DNA from: JACCXG01 sp963785755
GTDB lineage: Bacteria > Acidobacteriota > Vicinamibacteria > Vicinamibacterales > 2-12-FULL-66-21
NCBI GenBank assembly: GCA_963785755.1
Contig: CAWAXG010000075.1
Span: 124,001-188,000, forward strand
Length of the DNA stretch: 64,000 bases
Direction: 5' to 3'
A program made the translations under genes and the position numbers. Within the stretch, counting starts at the first letter, position 1. The number at the start of each line of letters is the position of its first letter. Below the pieces are notes generated by a model that made no database searches, was not told the origin of the DNA, and was given only the letters and a program-made list of their open reading frames with translations. Shown here piece by piece: positions 51,986 to 61,382 of this stretch.

Positions 51986-54172
51986 CTACTCCGTCTGAGG
52001 AACGATTTCTGAGATGTCCGCGAGATTGAGGATCAAATCGCGGAGGTTGGCCATGAGGGTCAGACGCGCGGTCCTCACGCGCGCGTCGTCCGCCATGACA
52101 AAGACTTCGGTGAAGAACCGATCGACGACCTGACGCAGGCCCGCGATCTCGGTGAACGCACGGGTATAGTCCGCCGCCGCGGCCGCCGCGGCCACTGACG
52201 GGCGCCGCTGGTCGAGCTGCCCGAGCAGGGCGCGTTCGGCCGGCTCCGACAGGGCATCGCGATCGAGCACGCCGACCTGCGGCAGCTCGCGCGCGATGTT
52301 CTTGACGCGCTTGAATAGCACGGCCAGCGCCTGAAAGTCCTCGGACGCGCGCATGTCCTGGATGGCGCGCGCCAGCCGCCGCGACCGCAGCGGCACAACG
52401 TCGGGTGATGAGGTCGCCGCGCGCGCGACGTGAACGGAGAAGCCTCGCTGCTCGAGGGCGTATCGCACACGTTCGGCCGCAAAGGCGATCAGCTGGCCGG
52501 CGGCTTCCGCCGACTCGCCGAACGGCGAGCGGGCGCGCGCCGCGAGCGGCGCGAACGCCAGCTCCCGGTCGATGCCCGTCAGCTCGGGCAGGTCCATCAG
52601 GATGCGCACGATGCCGTGCATCTGACGTCGCAATCCGAATGGATCGCGCGAACCGGTCGCGCGCTCACCGGCATGCAGCAGCCCGACCACGGTATCGAGC
52701 TTGTCGGCGAGCGAAACCGCCGCCCAGGTCACGGCGGCCGCGCCGAGCGCCTCGGGTGACGGCGGCGCCTCCGCTTCGACGGCGATCGGCAGGTAGTGGT
52801 GATAGATCGCCTTCCACACTGCCTCCGGATGCCCCTCTTCCCGCGCGTAAATGCCGCCCATCGTGCCCTGGAGCTCGGGAAACTCGAAGACCATGTCGGT
52901 GGTGAGGTCGGCCTTCGCCAGGCGCGCCGCGGTTGCCGCATGCGGCGCGGCCTGGGGCGCGCCGAAGGGCTCCTGCGCGATCCAGGATGCGAGCGCCTCG
53001 ACCCGCTGCGTCTTGTCCCGATAGCTCCCGAGCTTCTTGTGGAACAGCACCGTGTGCAGCCGATCGAGCCGCGACTCCAGTTTCGACTTCCGGTCGCTCT
53101 CCCAGAAGAACCGCGCATCGCGGAGCCGCCCGGTGACGACGCGCTCGGCATTCTTCGCGATGACGCGCTCGTCTTTCGGCTGGGTGTTGACGACGGCCAG
53201 GAACGCTTCCTTCAGTTCGCCGTCCTCGGAGACCACCGGGAAGTAATGCTGATGGTGGACGAGCGTCGTCGCGAGCACTTCCTGCGGCAGCGCCAGAAAG
53301 GCGCGATCGAAGAACCCTGCGACCACGGCCGGATACTCGACGAGGTCGGCGACCTCGTCGACGAGCGCGTGATGCTCCTTGAGCACCACGCGGCCGCTCA
53401 ATCGTCTCGCATGCCCCTCGAGATCGCGGGCGATGCGATCGCGCCGCTCCGCGTGATCGAGGACGACGAAATGCTCCTTGAGACGAGCGTCGTATTCCTC
53501 GAAGCTGCGGACCTTGATCGAGCGTCCGGCACGCCCGCTGGTCGAGAGGAACCGGTGTCCGTAGGTCAACGCCCCGGAGCCAATCTCCTGGACCTGCGGC
53601 CCCGACGCATGCGGCGCCCGGCCAATCACGAACGGGACGACACGGCCGCCGTAGAGAAACAGCAGCCAGCGAATCGGGCGCCCGAACACGAACTCGGTCT
53701 TGCCCTCGTCGAGCGTCGCGTCCCATCGCATCTGTTTGGGGAACGACAGATCGCGCAGCACCTGACCGAAGACGTCGGGGAGCGCGTCGATCGCGCTCTT
53801 GCCGCGCTGGCGTTTGAGGTAGGTCAGGTACTCGCCGCGGGGTCCTGCCGCGCGACCGAGATCGGCGACGGTCACGCCTTGCTTCTTCGCAAATCCGGCG
53901 GCTGCCGGTGTGGGTGCGCCGTCCGGACCGAACGCCGCCGATACCGGCGGCCCCGTCACGACCTCCTCGAGGTCCTCCTGGCGCTCGGCGATCTTCGCGA
54001 AGCGGGCGGTGAGACGCCGCGGCGTGCTATAGGCCTCGACCGGCGCCCCGGGCGCAATGCGGTGCTCCTTGAGACGCGCCTCGAGCCGTTCACCGAATTG
54101 ACGCGTCAGACCCGGGAGCCACGCCGCGGGCAGCTCTTCGACGCCGATTTCGATCAGTAGTTCTCTATCCAT
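51986..54172 (-). CDS. glyS: Glycyl-tRNA synthetase beta subunit
   Basis: A 728-residue tRNA-binding subunit of the heterotetrameric glycyl-tRNA synthetase. It starts LLIEIGVEELPAAWLPGL as usual; YLTYLKRQRGKSA, TLVHHQHYFPV and QGTMGGIYAREEGHPEAVW are family motifs, and the C-terminus is the anticodon-binding domain (FFTEVFVMADD). ATG 54172 lies five bases after the glyQ stop; longer in-frame starts only read glyQ in a wrong frame. Confidence 0.97.
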   Translation of the reverse strand: MDRELLIEIGVEELPAAWLPGLTRQFGERLEARLKEHRIAPGAPVEAYSTPRRLTARFAKIAERQEDLEEVVTGPPVSAAFGPDGAPTPAAAGFAKKQGVTVADLGRAAGPRGEYLTYLKRQRGKSAIDALPDVFGQVLRDLSFPKQMRWDATLDEGKTEFVFGRPIRWLLFLYGGRVVPFVIGRAPHASGPQVQEIGSGALTYGHRFLSTSGRAGRSIKVRSFEEYDARLKEHFVVLDHAERRDRIARDLEGHARRLSGRVVLKEHHALVDEVADLVEYPAVVAGFFDRAFLALPQEVLATTLVHHQHYFPVVSEDGELKEAFLAVVNTQPKDERVIAKNAERVVTGRLRDARFFWESDRKSKLESRLDRLHTVLFHKKLGSYRDKTQRVEALASWIAQEPFGAPQAAPHAATAARLAKADLTTDMVFEFPELQGTMGGIYAREEGHPEAVWKAIYHHYLPIAVEAEAPPSPEALGAAAVTWAAVSLADKLDTVVGLLHAGERATGSRDPFGLRRQMHGIVRILMDLPELTGIDRELAFAPLAARARSPFGESAEAAGQLIAFAAERVRYALEQRGFSVHVARAATSSPDVVPLRSRRLARAIQDMRASEDFQALAVLFKRVKNIARELPQVGVLDRDALSEPAERALLGQLDQRRPSVAAAAAAADYTRAFTEIAGLRQVVDRFFTEVFVMADDARVRTARLTLMANLRDLILNLADISEIVPQTE

Positions 54173-54177
54173 GCTTC

Positions 54178-55131
54178 CTAGGTTTTTTCTTCGTGACTTC
54201 GAGCCTTCGTGGCTTCGTGCGAGGCCGAAGCCCCGTCCGCCGGCAGGCTGTCCTTCGCACCATCCTCCCCCACCCACGCCTTCGCGATCGACAGCGCCAG
54301 CTGGCGCACTCTCAGGATGTACGCCATGCGCTCGGTGACGCCGATCCCGCCGCTCGAATCGAGCAGATTGAACATGTGGGAGCACTTCAGACAGTAATCC
54401 AACGCCGGCAGCACCAGTCCTGAGCGCAGCAGCATGCCGGCCAGACCGTAGTACTCGTCGAACAGGTTCCGGTGCAGGGCATGCAGCTCCGCCGGCGGCA
54501 TGTCCACCTGGCCGAAAGCGTATCTGGACTGCTCCACTTCGTCGCGATGACGGACGTCGCGGTACTTGACCCCCGGTCCCCACTCCACCTCGTACACGTC
54601 CTCGACATCCTGGAGGGCCATCGCCAGGCGCTCGAGCCCGTAGGTCAGCTCGACGCTGATCGGCGACAGGTCGATGCCGCCCGCCTGCTGGAAATACGTG
54701 AACTGCGTGATCTCCTGGCCGTCGAACAGCACCTGCCACCCGATACCCCAGGCGCCCAGCGTCGGCGATTCCCAGTTGTCCTCCTCGAACCGGACGTCGT
54801 GCGCGCGCAGATCGATGCCGCAGGCCTCGAGGCTCTGCAGGTAGAGCTGCTGGATGTCATCGGGGGCTGGTTTGAGAATGACCTGAAACTGATGGTGCTT
54901 GAACAGGCGGTACGGGTTCTCGCCGAACCGGCCGTCTGCGGGACGCCGCGACGGCTGCACGTAGGCCACGCTCCAATGCTGGGGACCGAGCACCCGAAGG
55001 AACGTTTCCGGGTGCATGGTGCCCGCTCCCATTTCGATGTCGAGCGGCTGCTGCAGCAGGCACCCGCGCGACGTCCAGAACTCGGACAGCTTGAAGATGA
55101 GCTGCTGCAGAGTCACCATGCCGACGCGCAC
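54178..55131 (-). CDS. glyQ: Glycyl-tRNA synthetase alpha subunit
   Basis: Catalytic subunit, 317 residues. Class II motifs include CLLQQPLDIEMGAGTMHP, YVQPSRRPADGRFGENPYR and WESPTLGAWGIGWQV. The core ends near SIAKAWVG; the tail SHEATKARSHEEKT is encoded by an octamer repeat (54189-54220) and is not conserved. GTG 55131 is annotated; the ATG four codons later (55119) is an equal alternative. Confidence 0.96.
   Translation of the reverse strand: MRVGMVTLQQLIFKLSEFWTSRGCLLQQPLDIEMGAGTMHPETFLRVLGPQHWSVAYVQPSRRPADGRFGENPYRLFKHHQFQVILKPAPDDIQQLYLQSLEACGIDLRAHDVRFEEDNWESPTLGAWGIGWQVLFDGQEITQFTYFQQAGGIDLSPISVELTYGLERLAMALQDVEDVYEVEWGPGVKYRDVRHRDEVEQSRYAFGQVDMPPAELHALHRNLFDEYYGLAGMLLRSGLVLPALDYCLKCSHMFNLLDSSGGIGVTERMAYILRVRQLALSIAKAWVGEDGAKDSLPADGASASHEATKARSHEEKT
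54189..54220. repeat. Octamer array CTTCGTGN, four units, inside the glyQ 3' end
   Basis: CTTCGTGA, CTTCGAGC, CTTCGTGG and CTTCGTGC start at 54189, 54197, 54205 and 54213, an exact 8-bp period. On the minus strand they encode most of the last residues of GlyQ before its stop at 54178. Confidence 0.75.
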
Positions 55132-55195
55132 GAAGAGATCCCCCGCAAGCCCAGCGTCTCGGCGCGGCAGACATCAGGAGGAAGACTGAGGACGG

Positions 55196-55942
55196 TCATC
55201 GAATCTCACGCATTTCGCGCAATACGCGCACGGACTTCAACTCTTTCTCGAGGTGGTGAATGATTAGCCGCCGGTGCGCCGCTTCGAGCTCTTTCGCGGC
55301 GCGCGGGCCGAGCGGCAAGGTTTCCAATTGCTCGGGAGCGATCGTCGTGGCGCACGCCAGGAACCCCATCGCCTCGGAAGAGAGCACCGTCCCCCCGCGC
55401 GACGTCGCGCAGTCCCGGCACACCAGCGCGGTTTCGCGCGGTGGCATCGAGGCGCCCGCGCCGAGCGCCGCCCCACATCCGGCGCACCACCGAATCGACG
55501 GATACACGCCCTGCAGCCGGAGGAGCCAGTACTCGAAGTATCTGGCCAGCGGCTCGATCGGCGCACCCGCCGCCAGGGCATCCACGACGGACGATCCCAG
55601 GCGGTAAAGCTTCTCGTCTGTGTGGGATTCGGGGGCCCACTCGTCTATGAGCTCGGCGAAGTACCCGACATGCCCCAGGGCGTCTCCGGAACCCGACAAC
55701 GGCGACCGGGTCGGCTCCACGAAGTTCAGCCGCACGAGCTCTCGCTGTTCCCGTTCGTAATAGGCCACCCCCGCACGCGTCATGGGCTCGAGTGCCCCCA
55801 TGTAACGCGATTTCGGCCGTCTCGCGCCTTTCGCCACGCCCCGTTTCTTGCCGCGATCGCGGGTCAGAAACACGACAATGCGATCGGCCTCGCCGAGCTT
55901 GTACGTGCGCAGAATCAGCGCCTCGGCCTGATAGACCGGCAT
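55196..55942 (-). CDS. recO: DNA repair protein RecO
   Basis: A 248-residue recombination mediator that helps load RecA with RecR. The OB-fold N-terminus reads QAEALILRTYKLGEADRIVV and GVAKGARRPKSR; a zinc-binding set CAGCGAAL...LVCRDC is in the helical domain. ATG 55942 gives the usual start. It lies 15 bp after the mgtE stop and in the same direction. Confidence 0.93.
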   Translation of the reverse strand: MPVYQAEALILRTYKLGEADRIVVFLTRDRGKKRGVAKGARRPKSRYMGALEPMTRAGVAYYEREQRELVRLNFVEPTRSPLSGSGDALGHVGYFAELIDEWAPESHTDEKLYRLGSSVVDALAAGAPIEPLARYFEYWLLRLQGVYPSIRWCAGCGAALGAGASMPPRETALVCRDCATSRGGTVLSSEAMGFLACATTIAPEQLETLPLGPRAAKELEAAHRRLIIHHLEKELKSVRVLREMREIR

Positions 55943-55957
55943 GACCAGCCTTCTATT

Positions 55958-57331
55958 CTATCCGTCCCCTCCCAGGTATTTGATGAACACGGTCCCCAGC
56001 CCGAGGAAGGACAAAAACCCGAACATGTCGGTCAGCGTCGTGATGAAAACCGACGAGGCCAGGGCGGGATCGACCTTGAGCGCCCGCAAGGTCAACGGAA
56101 TCAGGGTGCCGGCAGTTGCGGCGACGAACATGTTGATTACCATCGCGGCGCCGATGATGCCTCCGAGCCAGGCGTTGCCCTTCCACAACCAGACCACGAG
56201 GGCGGCCACGACCCCGCAGCCGATGCCGTTGGCAATGCCGACCACCGCCTCCTTCAACAGAGCCTTCCGCGTGTTCGCCCACGTCAGCTCCCCCAGCGCG
56301 ATGCCGCGGACGATGACCGTGAGCGTCTGCGTGGCCGCGTTGCCTCCCATGCCGGCCACGACCGGCATGAAAACCGCCAGCGCGCTGACCTTCGCGATGG
56401 TGGTCTCGAACAGCGCCACGACCGAGGCGGCAAGGAACGCGGTTCCGAGATTGACCTGAAGCCACGGCAGCCGCTTTCGCAGCGACTCCAAGGCGGGCGT
56501 GAACACCCGGTCGTCGCCGGTCACGCCGGCCAGGCGATACACGTCCTCCGTCGCCTCGTCCTTGATGACGTCGATGACATCGTCCACGGTGATGACGCCG
56601 ACGAGCTTGTTCTCCTCGTCGACGACCGGGATCGCGAGCAGGTTGTACGACGCGACCTGGCGCGCGACTTCTTCCTGGTCCATGTCGACGCGGACGCTGA
56701 TCAGGTCGGTCGTCATGATCCGCTTCAGCGGAGTCGTCGGGGGCACGAGCAGTAGCCGCCGGAGCGAGACGACGCCGACGAGATGCCTGCGGGCGTCGAT
56801 CACGTACAGGTAGAAGACCATCTCGAACTCGCGCGATCCCTGGAGCGCGGTGATGGCTTCGCCGGCGGTGATGTCCTCCGAAAGCGCGAAGACCTTCGGA
56901 TTCATGATGCGGCCGGCCGTCTGCTCCGGATACTCGAGGAGCTCGCCGACCTCGCCGCCGGCCGGACGCTTCTGCATCAACTCGAGGACGGCGGCGGACA
57001 GCTCTTTCGGCAGATAGTCGATGATGGCGGCCGCGTCGTCCGATGGCAGTTCCTGGAGCAGCTTGCCGACTTCCTCCGCTGGCCGTCCCGCCAGCAGTGC
57101 CGCGCCCCCTTCCGGACCGAGCTCGCTGAGGGCCTCCATGGCAAGACGGCTGTTCCGTTCGACCAGCAGCGAGAAGGCCGAGTGGCGTTCCTTGTCCGGC
57201 AGCTCCGAGAAAACCTGCGCGAGATCCGCGGGATGCTGCTTCTGCAGCAGATTCACGAGGTTCGCCGTCGCGCCTACTCGGAGAAGACGCTTGACGGAGT
57301 CGAGAATGACATCGAGCTTGCGCTGCGGCAT
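55958..57331 (-). CDS. mgtE: Magnesium transporter MgtE
   Basis: A 457-residue Mg channel. An N-terminal superhelical domain (LLQKQHPADLAQVFSELP, ELPSDDAAAIIDYLP) is followed by two CBS domains (about 140-265) and five membrane helices with the pore motif PVVAGMGGNAATQTLTV. The cytoplasmic domains gate the channel in response to Mg. ATG 57331. The upstream region has a short CCCCT...AGGGG inverted repeat but no recognisable Mg riboswitch. Confidence 0.95.
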   Translation of the reverse strand: MPQRKLDVILDSVKRLLRVGATANLVNLLQKQHPADLAQVFSELPDKERHSAFSLLVERNSRLAMEALSELGPEGGAALLAGRPAEEVGKLLQELPSDDAAAIIDYLPKELSAAVLELMQKRPAGGEVGELLEYPEQTAGRIMNPKVFALSEDITAGEAITALQGSREFEMVFYLYVIDARRHLVGVVSLRRLLLVPPTTPLKRIMTTDLISVRVDMDQEEVARQVASYNLLAIPVVDEENKLVGVITVDDVIDVIKDEATEDVYRLAGVTGDDRVFTPALESLRKRLPWLQVNLGTAFLAASVVALFETTIAKVSALAVFMPVVAGMGGNAATQTLTVIVRGIALGELTWANTRKALLKEAVVGIANGIGCGVVAALVVWLWKGNAWLGGIIGAAMVINMFVAATAGTLIPLTLRALKVDPALASSVFITTLTDMFGFLSFLGLGTVFIKYLGGDG

Positions 57332-57576
57332 GTGAGTCCGGTCGGGATCAACGAGAACCCCTCAATTTACCATGACTTAGGGGTCGTCTGGGGGGGATTG
57401 GGGCGGGCGCGGGTGCTGTCGTCCTCCTTCGGCAGGTCGCGGCGATTTCACTCCGATGGCACGAGCGGCTCGATTTGGGAGTTGCCCGCCGCCGCTCGCG
57501 GCTCGGTCGCAGGCGACGAGCTCTGGCGAGGCCTCGCCGTAGCGCGCGAGATCCGTGGCGCGCGGAGGCGGGAAAG
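57332..57576. other. Intergenic region between era and mgtE
   Basis: This 245 bp holds no gene I can support. It includes a palindrome-rich stretch at about 57520-57560 (GCGAGGCCTCGCCGTAGCGC) that shares the word CTCGCCGTAG with the repeat inside ybeY at 62694-62757, and an AT-richer patch at about 57362-57380 that may contain the mgtE promoter. Confidence 0.4.
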
Positions 57577-58503
57577 TTATCGAGCTCGAGCGCTTTTTTT
57601 CGGTTTCTTGAAGGTGCGCGGCACGCCGATCTCGTCCAGCGCTCGATCGTCGTTCCGCCAGTCTGGATTCACCTTGACGCGAAGATCCAGGTACACCCGC
57701 GTGTCGAACGTATTCTCGAGATCCTTGCGGGCGTCCGTCCCGATCCGCTTGATCATCTCGCCGCCGCGCCCGATGACGATGGCCTTCTGCGATTCCTGTT
57801 CGACGAGGATGGTGCAGTACAGGCGCAGAATGCGATCGCGTTCTTCCTCGTCGAACTTGTCGATCACGACCGCGGTCGAGAACGGCAGCTCGGCGCGGGT
57901 ATGCTGCAGGAGCTTCTCGCGGACGGTCTCGGCGACCAGCGTCCGTTCCGGTTGATCGGTCAGATAGTCTTCCGGGTAGATCGGCTCCCCTTCAGGAATC
58001 TGTTCGAGCACCACGCGCTCGAGTCGATCGACGCCATCCCCGGTCTGCGCCGACACCGGCACGATCGCCGCGAAGTCGTGCCACTTCTGCGTCCGCTCGA
58101 TCAATGGCAGCAGCTTCGCCTTGGCGACCGCGTCGATCTTGTTCAGCGCGAGCACCACGGGCGCCCGCACTTTCTCCAGCAGCCCCGACACGTACTCGTC
58201 GCCGTGGCCCGGCTTCGTGGTCGCATCGAACACGAGCACGATGACGTCGACCTCGCGCAGCGTGTCGAGCGCGGCATCGACCATGCGCACGTTCATGCGA
58301 TGGAGGGGCCGGTGAATGCCAGGTGTGTCGACGAACACCACCTGGCCGTCCGGATAGTTCTTCACTCCCAGGATCCGGTGCCGCGTCGTCTGCGGCTTGT
58401 CCGAGACGATCGCCACCTTCGCGCCGACGATCGTGTTCAGCAGCGAGGACTTCCCCGCGTTGGGTCGGCCGATGAAAGAGACGGAGCCGGAGCGCACGGG
58501 CAT
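57577..58503 (-). CDS. era: GTPase Era
   Basis: A 308-residue GTPase needed for 16S rRNA maturation. G1 is GRPNAGKSSLLN, G3 DTPGIHRP, G4 NKIDAV; the C-terminal KH domain contains VIGRGGEMIKRIGTDARKDLE. ATG 58503 directly follows the TAG of the upstream M16 gene. A basic tail (KKPKKSARAR) ends the protein. Confidence 0.97.
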   Translation of the reverse strand: MPVRSGSVSFIGRPNAGKSSLLNTIVGAKVAIVSDKPQTTRHRILGVKNYPDGQVVFVDTPGIHRPLHRMNVRMVDAALDTLREVDVIVLVFDATTKPGHGDEYVSGLLEKVRAPVVLALNKIDAVAKAKLLPLIERTQKWHDFAAIVPVSAQTGDGVDRLERVVLEQIPEGEPIYPEDYLTDQPERTLVAETVREKLLQHTRAELPFSTAVVIDKFDEEERDRILRLYCTILVEQESQKAIVIGRGGEMIKRIGTDARKDLENTFDTRVYLDLRVKVNPDWRNDDRALDEIGVPRTFKKPKKSARAR

Positions 58504-59940
58504 CTACCTGGCCGGGTTCCCTTCGATGTCGTAGTGCACGATGGGCGCAATGGCCGTGGCCTTCAGCGGCGCCTCGATCGCCTTCCGGTCGCCGACAATC
58601 ACGATCGCAAGCTTGTCGACGTCGATGTATTTCTTGGCGACGCGAACCACATCGTCTCTGGTCACGGCGCCAATCGATTTCGCGTACTGCTGGTAGTAGT
58701 CGTCGGGCAGCGCCTGGGTCCACAAGGTGGTCAACGCGGAATTGATGGAGGTCACCGATTCGAACGTCGCCGGCAGCCGCTGAATCAGCGCGTCCTTGGC
58801 GACGGCGAGCTCGTCGTCGGTGACCGGGCGCGCGCCGAGAATGCCACGGAGCTCTTTCATGAACTCGACGAGCGCCGCGTCGCTCTTGTCCGACACGATA
58901 TCGCCGGAGCTGCTGAACGCGCCCGGCCCCTTGCCGTAGGCAAACTGCGAACCCACGCCGTAGCTGTAGCCCTTCTCCTCGCGGATGTTGGCATTGAGCC
59001 GGGACTGGAACATCCCACCGAGCATGGTGTTCATCACCTGCAGCGCAAAATAGTCGGGCGTGCTCCGCGGCGGGCCGGGCCGTCCGATCACGACGGTCGA
59101 CTGCGCCGCGCCGGGCTTGTCCACGAGGAAGATCGTCGTCGGCTTCGGTTCGGGGGCGGCTGGATACGTGAAGGACGGCCGCTCACCGCCCTTCGGCCAC
59201 ACCGCCAGCGCTTGTTCGATGACCGGCTTCACCGCGGCGGCCGCGACGTCGCCGACGACCGTGACCAGTGCCCGGCCCGGCTGGTAGTACGCCTTGTGAA
59301 ACGCCATCACGTCGTCCCGCGTGATCGCCTTGGTCGATTGCTCGGTGACGACCCGCCCGTAGGGATGCGAGCCGCCGTACACGATGCGGGGAAACACTCG
59401 ATTGGCGATTGCTCCCGACTGCGCCTTCTGCTGCTCGAGCTGCACGAGCCGCTGGCCGCGCAAGCGCTCGAGCGAGACCTCGGGGAACGTGGAGTTCGCC
59501 AGCATGTCGGCGAGGACGCCGAGGGTTGCCGGGAACTTCGCCGCGGTCGACACGAAGCTGATCGACCCGCTTTCGCCACCGATATTGACCGAGATCGACG
59601 TGCCGAGCAGCTGCAGCGCGTTCGAGAGCGCCTCGCCATCGCGCGTTTTCGTGCCTTCGCTCAGCATCGCCGCAGTGAGCGACGCGAGCCCCTGCCGGCC
59701 ATCCGGCTCGAACTGGTGCGCGCCGCCGAGCAGCGTGATCGAAAACGACACGAGGGGCAGCCCGTGCTTCTCCGAGACGATCAAGTCTGCGCCGTTGCTG
59801 AGCGTCGATTTCGTCCACGCCGGCACCCTGAGCACGGGGGTCTTGTCCGGCGTCGGGATCTTCTTTCGATCGAGCGCCTGCTGCGCCGCCGGCGTCAGCG
59901 ACAGCGCGAGCACGAACACGAGAACGAGCCAGCGCCTCAT
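58504..59940 (-). CDS. M16-family peptidase homologue without the zinc site
   Basis: A 478-residue exported protein (signal VLVFVLALSLTPAAQQ). It has the M16 two-domain fold (SNGADLIVSEKHGLPLVSF, NALQLLGTSISVNIGGES) but the HxxEH position reads RQGLASLTAAMLSEGT, so it cannot bind the catalytic zinc. Such inactive subunits pair with an active one, as in the processing-protease type. Its ATG overlaps the stop of the active gene by four bases. Confidence 0.9.
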   Translation of the reverse strand: MRRWLVLVFVLALSLTPAAQQALDRKKIPTPDKTPVLRVPAWTKSTLSNGADLIVSEKHGLPLVSFSITLLGGAHQFEPDGRQGLASLTAAMLSEGTKTRDGEALSNALQLLGTSISVNIGGESGSISFVSTAAKFPATLGVLADMLANSTFPEVSLERLRGQRLVQLEQQKAQSGAIANRVFPRIVYGGSHPYGRVVTEQSTKAITRDDVMAFHKAYYQPGRALVTVVGDVAAAAVKPVIEQALAVWPKGGERPSFTYPAAPEPKPTTIFLVDKPGAAQSTVVIGRPGPPRSTPDYFALQVMNTMLGGMFQSRLNANIREEKGYSYGVGSQFAYGKGPGAFSSSGDIVSDKSDAALVEFMKELRGILGARPVTDDELAVAKDALIQRLPATFESVTSINSALTTLWTQALPDDYYQQYAKSIGAVTRDDVVRVAKKYIDVDKLAIVIVGDRKAIEAPLKATAIAPIVHYDIEGNPAR

Positions 59941-61382
59941 TTGCCACCTTCCGGCTTCTTCGCGTCGTAATCGGTGACGCGCGTGCTCGCCTCGGGCTTC
60001 GCCGCCTGATCCAGCTTGCCGGTTGGCACGACGCTCAGGACAACTCGCCCGCGCGTCAGGTACTTGTTGGCCACGCGTTTCACGTCGTCCGCCGTGACCG
60101 CGAGCGTCTTCTGATAGTCGGTGCGAAACGCCGCCGGATCGCCCTGATAGCCGGCGCCGTCGGCCAGGCGAAACGCCTTGCCGAGATTCGATTCCAGGCT
60201 GCGGACGAACCCCAGCTCTTCTCCGGCAATGGCCCGCTGCAGCTCTTCGGCCGTCGGGCCTTCCTTCTTCAGGCGCTCGATGATCGCGTCGGCGGCAGCC
60301 TCGAGCGTGGTGAGCGCATGTCCGGGACGCGGCGTGATCACGAGGCTGAAATCGCCGGCATCCTCATAGGTCGACTGTCCTGCAGAGACCGATGCGGCCG
60401 CCTGCTCGTCGTACACCAGTGCCTTGGTGATTCGCGCGGTGCGGGTGCCGGACAGGATCGAGCCGAGGACGTCGAGGGCGAAACGATCGCCGTCCTTGAT
60501 CCCCACTGTCGGCCACTGCACGTAGAGGCGCGGCACCTGCACACGGTCTTCGAAGACGAGCCGCTTCTCCGCCGCGAGCTCGACGGGCGGCACCTTGGGA
60601 CGCACGATTGGCTTGCCGCCGGGGATATCGCCGAAGTACTTGGTGACGAGCGTCCTGGCGTGGGCAGGATCGAAGTCGCCGACGATCGCGATATACGCGT
60701 TGTTCGGGGCGTAATAGAGCCGGAAGAAGTTCTTCACGTCCTCTTCCGATGCCGCCGACAAATCCTCCATGCTGCCGATGACTTCCCACGAATACGGATG
60801 GCGGGCCGGATACGTGGCCTTGGTCAGAATCTCGGAGGCGCGGCCGTACGGCTGATTGTCCATCCCCTGCCGTCGTTCGTTCTTGACGATGTCGCGCTGC
60901 GCGTTGAGCTTGGCCAGATCGAGCGCGTCGAGCAGGAACCCCATGCGATCGGACTCGAGCCAGAGCGCCGTCTCGAGGTAATTCGACGGCATCGTTTCGT
61001 AGTAGTTGGTCCGATCGTTGTTCGTGGTGCCGTTGTTCTGGCCGCCCACACCCTCGGTCAGCTTGTCGTGGAGGCCGTAGGGGACGTTCCCCGAACCGGT
61101 GAACATCACGTGTTCGAAGAGATGGGCGAATCCGGTGCGGCCGATTTCCTCGTTCTTCGATCCCACTTTGTACCAGACGTTCACGGCAACGGTTGGCGTG
61201 GTCCGGTCGACCGAAAGGATCACGGTCAAGCCGTTCGGCAGCGCATACTGTTCGAACGGCAGATTCAGCTCGCCGGATTGCGCCCGGGCAGGCGGCGCCG
61301 CCTGCTCGGCGGCGGCGGACCAGGCAAGCGTCACGCATGCGGCGGCAAGCAATCGCCGAATCTTCGTCTGCACGTTGTTCAC
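59937..61382 (-). CDS. M16-family zinc peptidase, active subunit
   Basis: A 481-residue exported peptidase. The zinc motif HLFEH is at residues 87-91 (GFAHLFEHVMFTG) and the third ligand is in IVKNERRQGMDNQPYG. A signal peptide covers about 8-25. The GTG start at 61382 overlaps the stop of the CBS-protein gene (GTGA). Together with the next gene it probably forms a periplasmic heterodimer that degrades peptides. Confidence 0.94.
   Translation of the reverse strand: MNNVQTKIRRLLAAACVTLAWSAAAEQAAPPARAQSGELNLPFEQYALPNGLTVILSVDRTTPTVAVNVWYKVGSKNEEIGRTGFAHLFEHVMFTGSGNVPYGLHDKLTEGVGGQNNGTTNNDRTNYYETMPSNYLETALWLESDRMGFLLDALDLAKLNAQRDIVKNERRQGMDNQPYGRASEILTKATYPARHPYSWEVIGSMEDLSAASEEDVKNFFRLYYAPNNAYIAIVGDFDPAHARTLVTKYFGDIPGGKPIVRPKVPPVELAAEKRLVFEDRVQVPRLYVQWPTVGIKDGDRFALDVLGSILSGTRTARITKALVYDEQAAASVSAGQSTYEDAGDFSLVITPRPGHALTTLEAAADAIIERLKKEGPTAEELQRAIAGEELGFVRSLESNLGKAFRLADGAGYQGDPAAFRTDYQKTLAVTADDVKRVANKYLTRGRVVLSVVPTGKLDQAAKPEASTRVTDYDAKKPEGGK

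Noticed and set aside
57332..57420. Magnesium-sensing (M-box or ykkC-like) riboswitch before mgtE
   Set aside because: Only one short CCCCT/AGGGG pair is visible; none of the conserved riboswitch cores is present.
57475..59970. An 831-codon open frame on the + strand
   Set aside because: It is antisense to era and the zinc-less M16 gene, which have clear family motifs; its translation is Arg/His/Asp-rich without any domain, a usual high-GC shadow.
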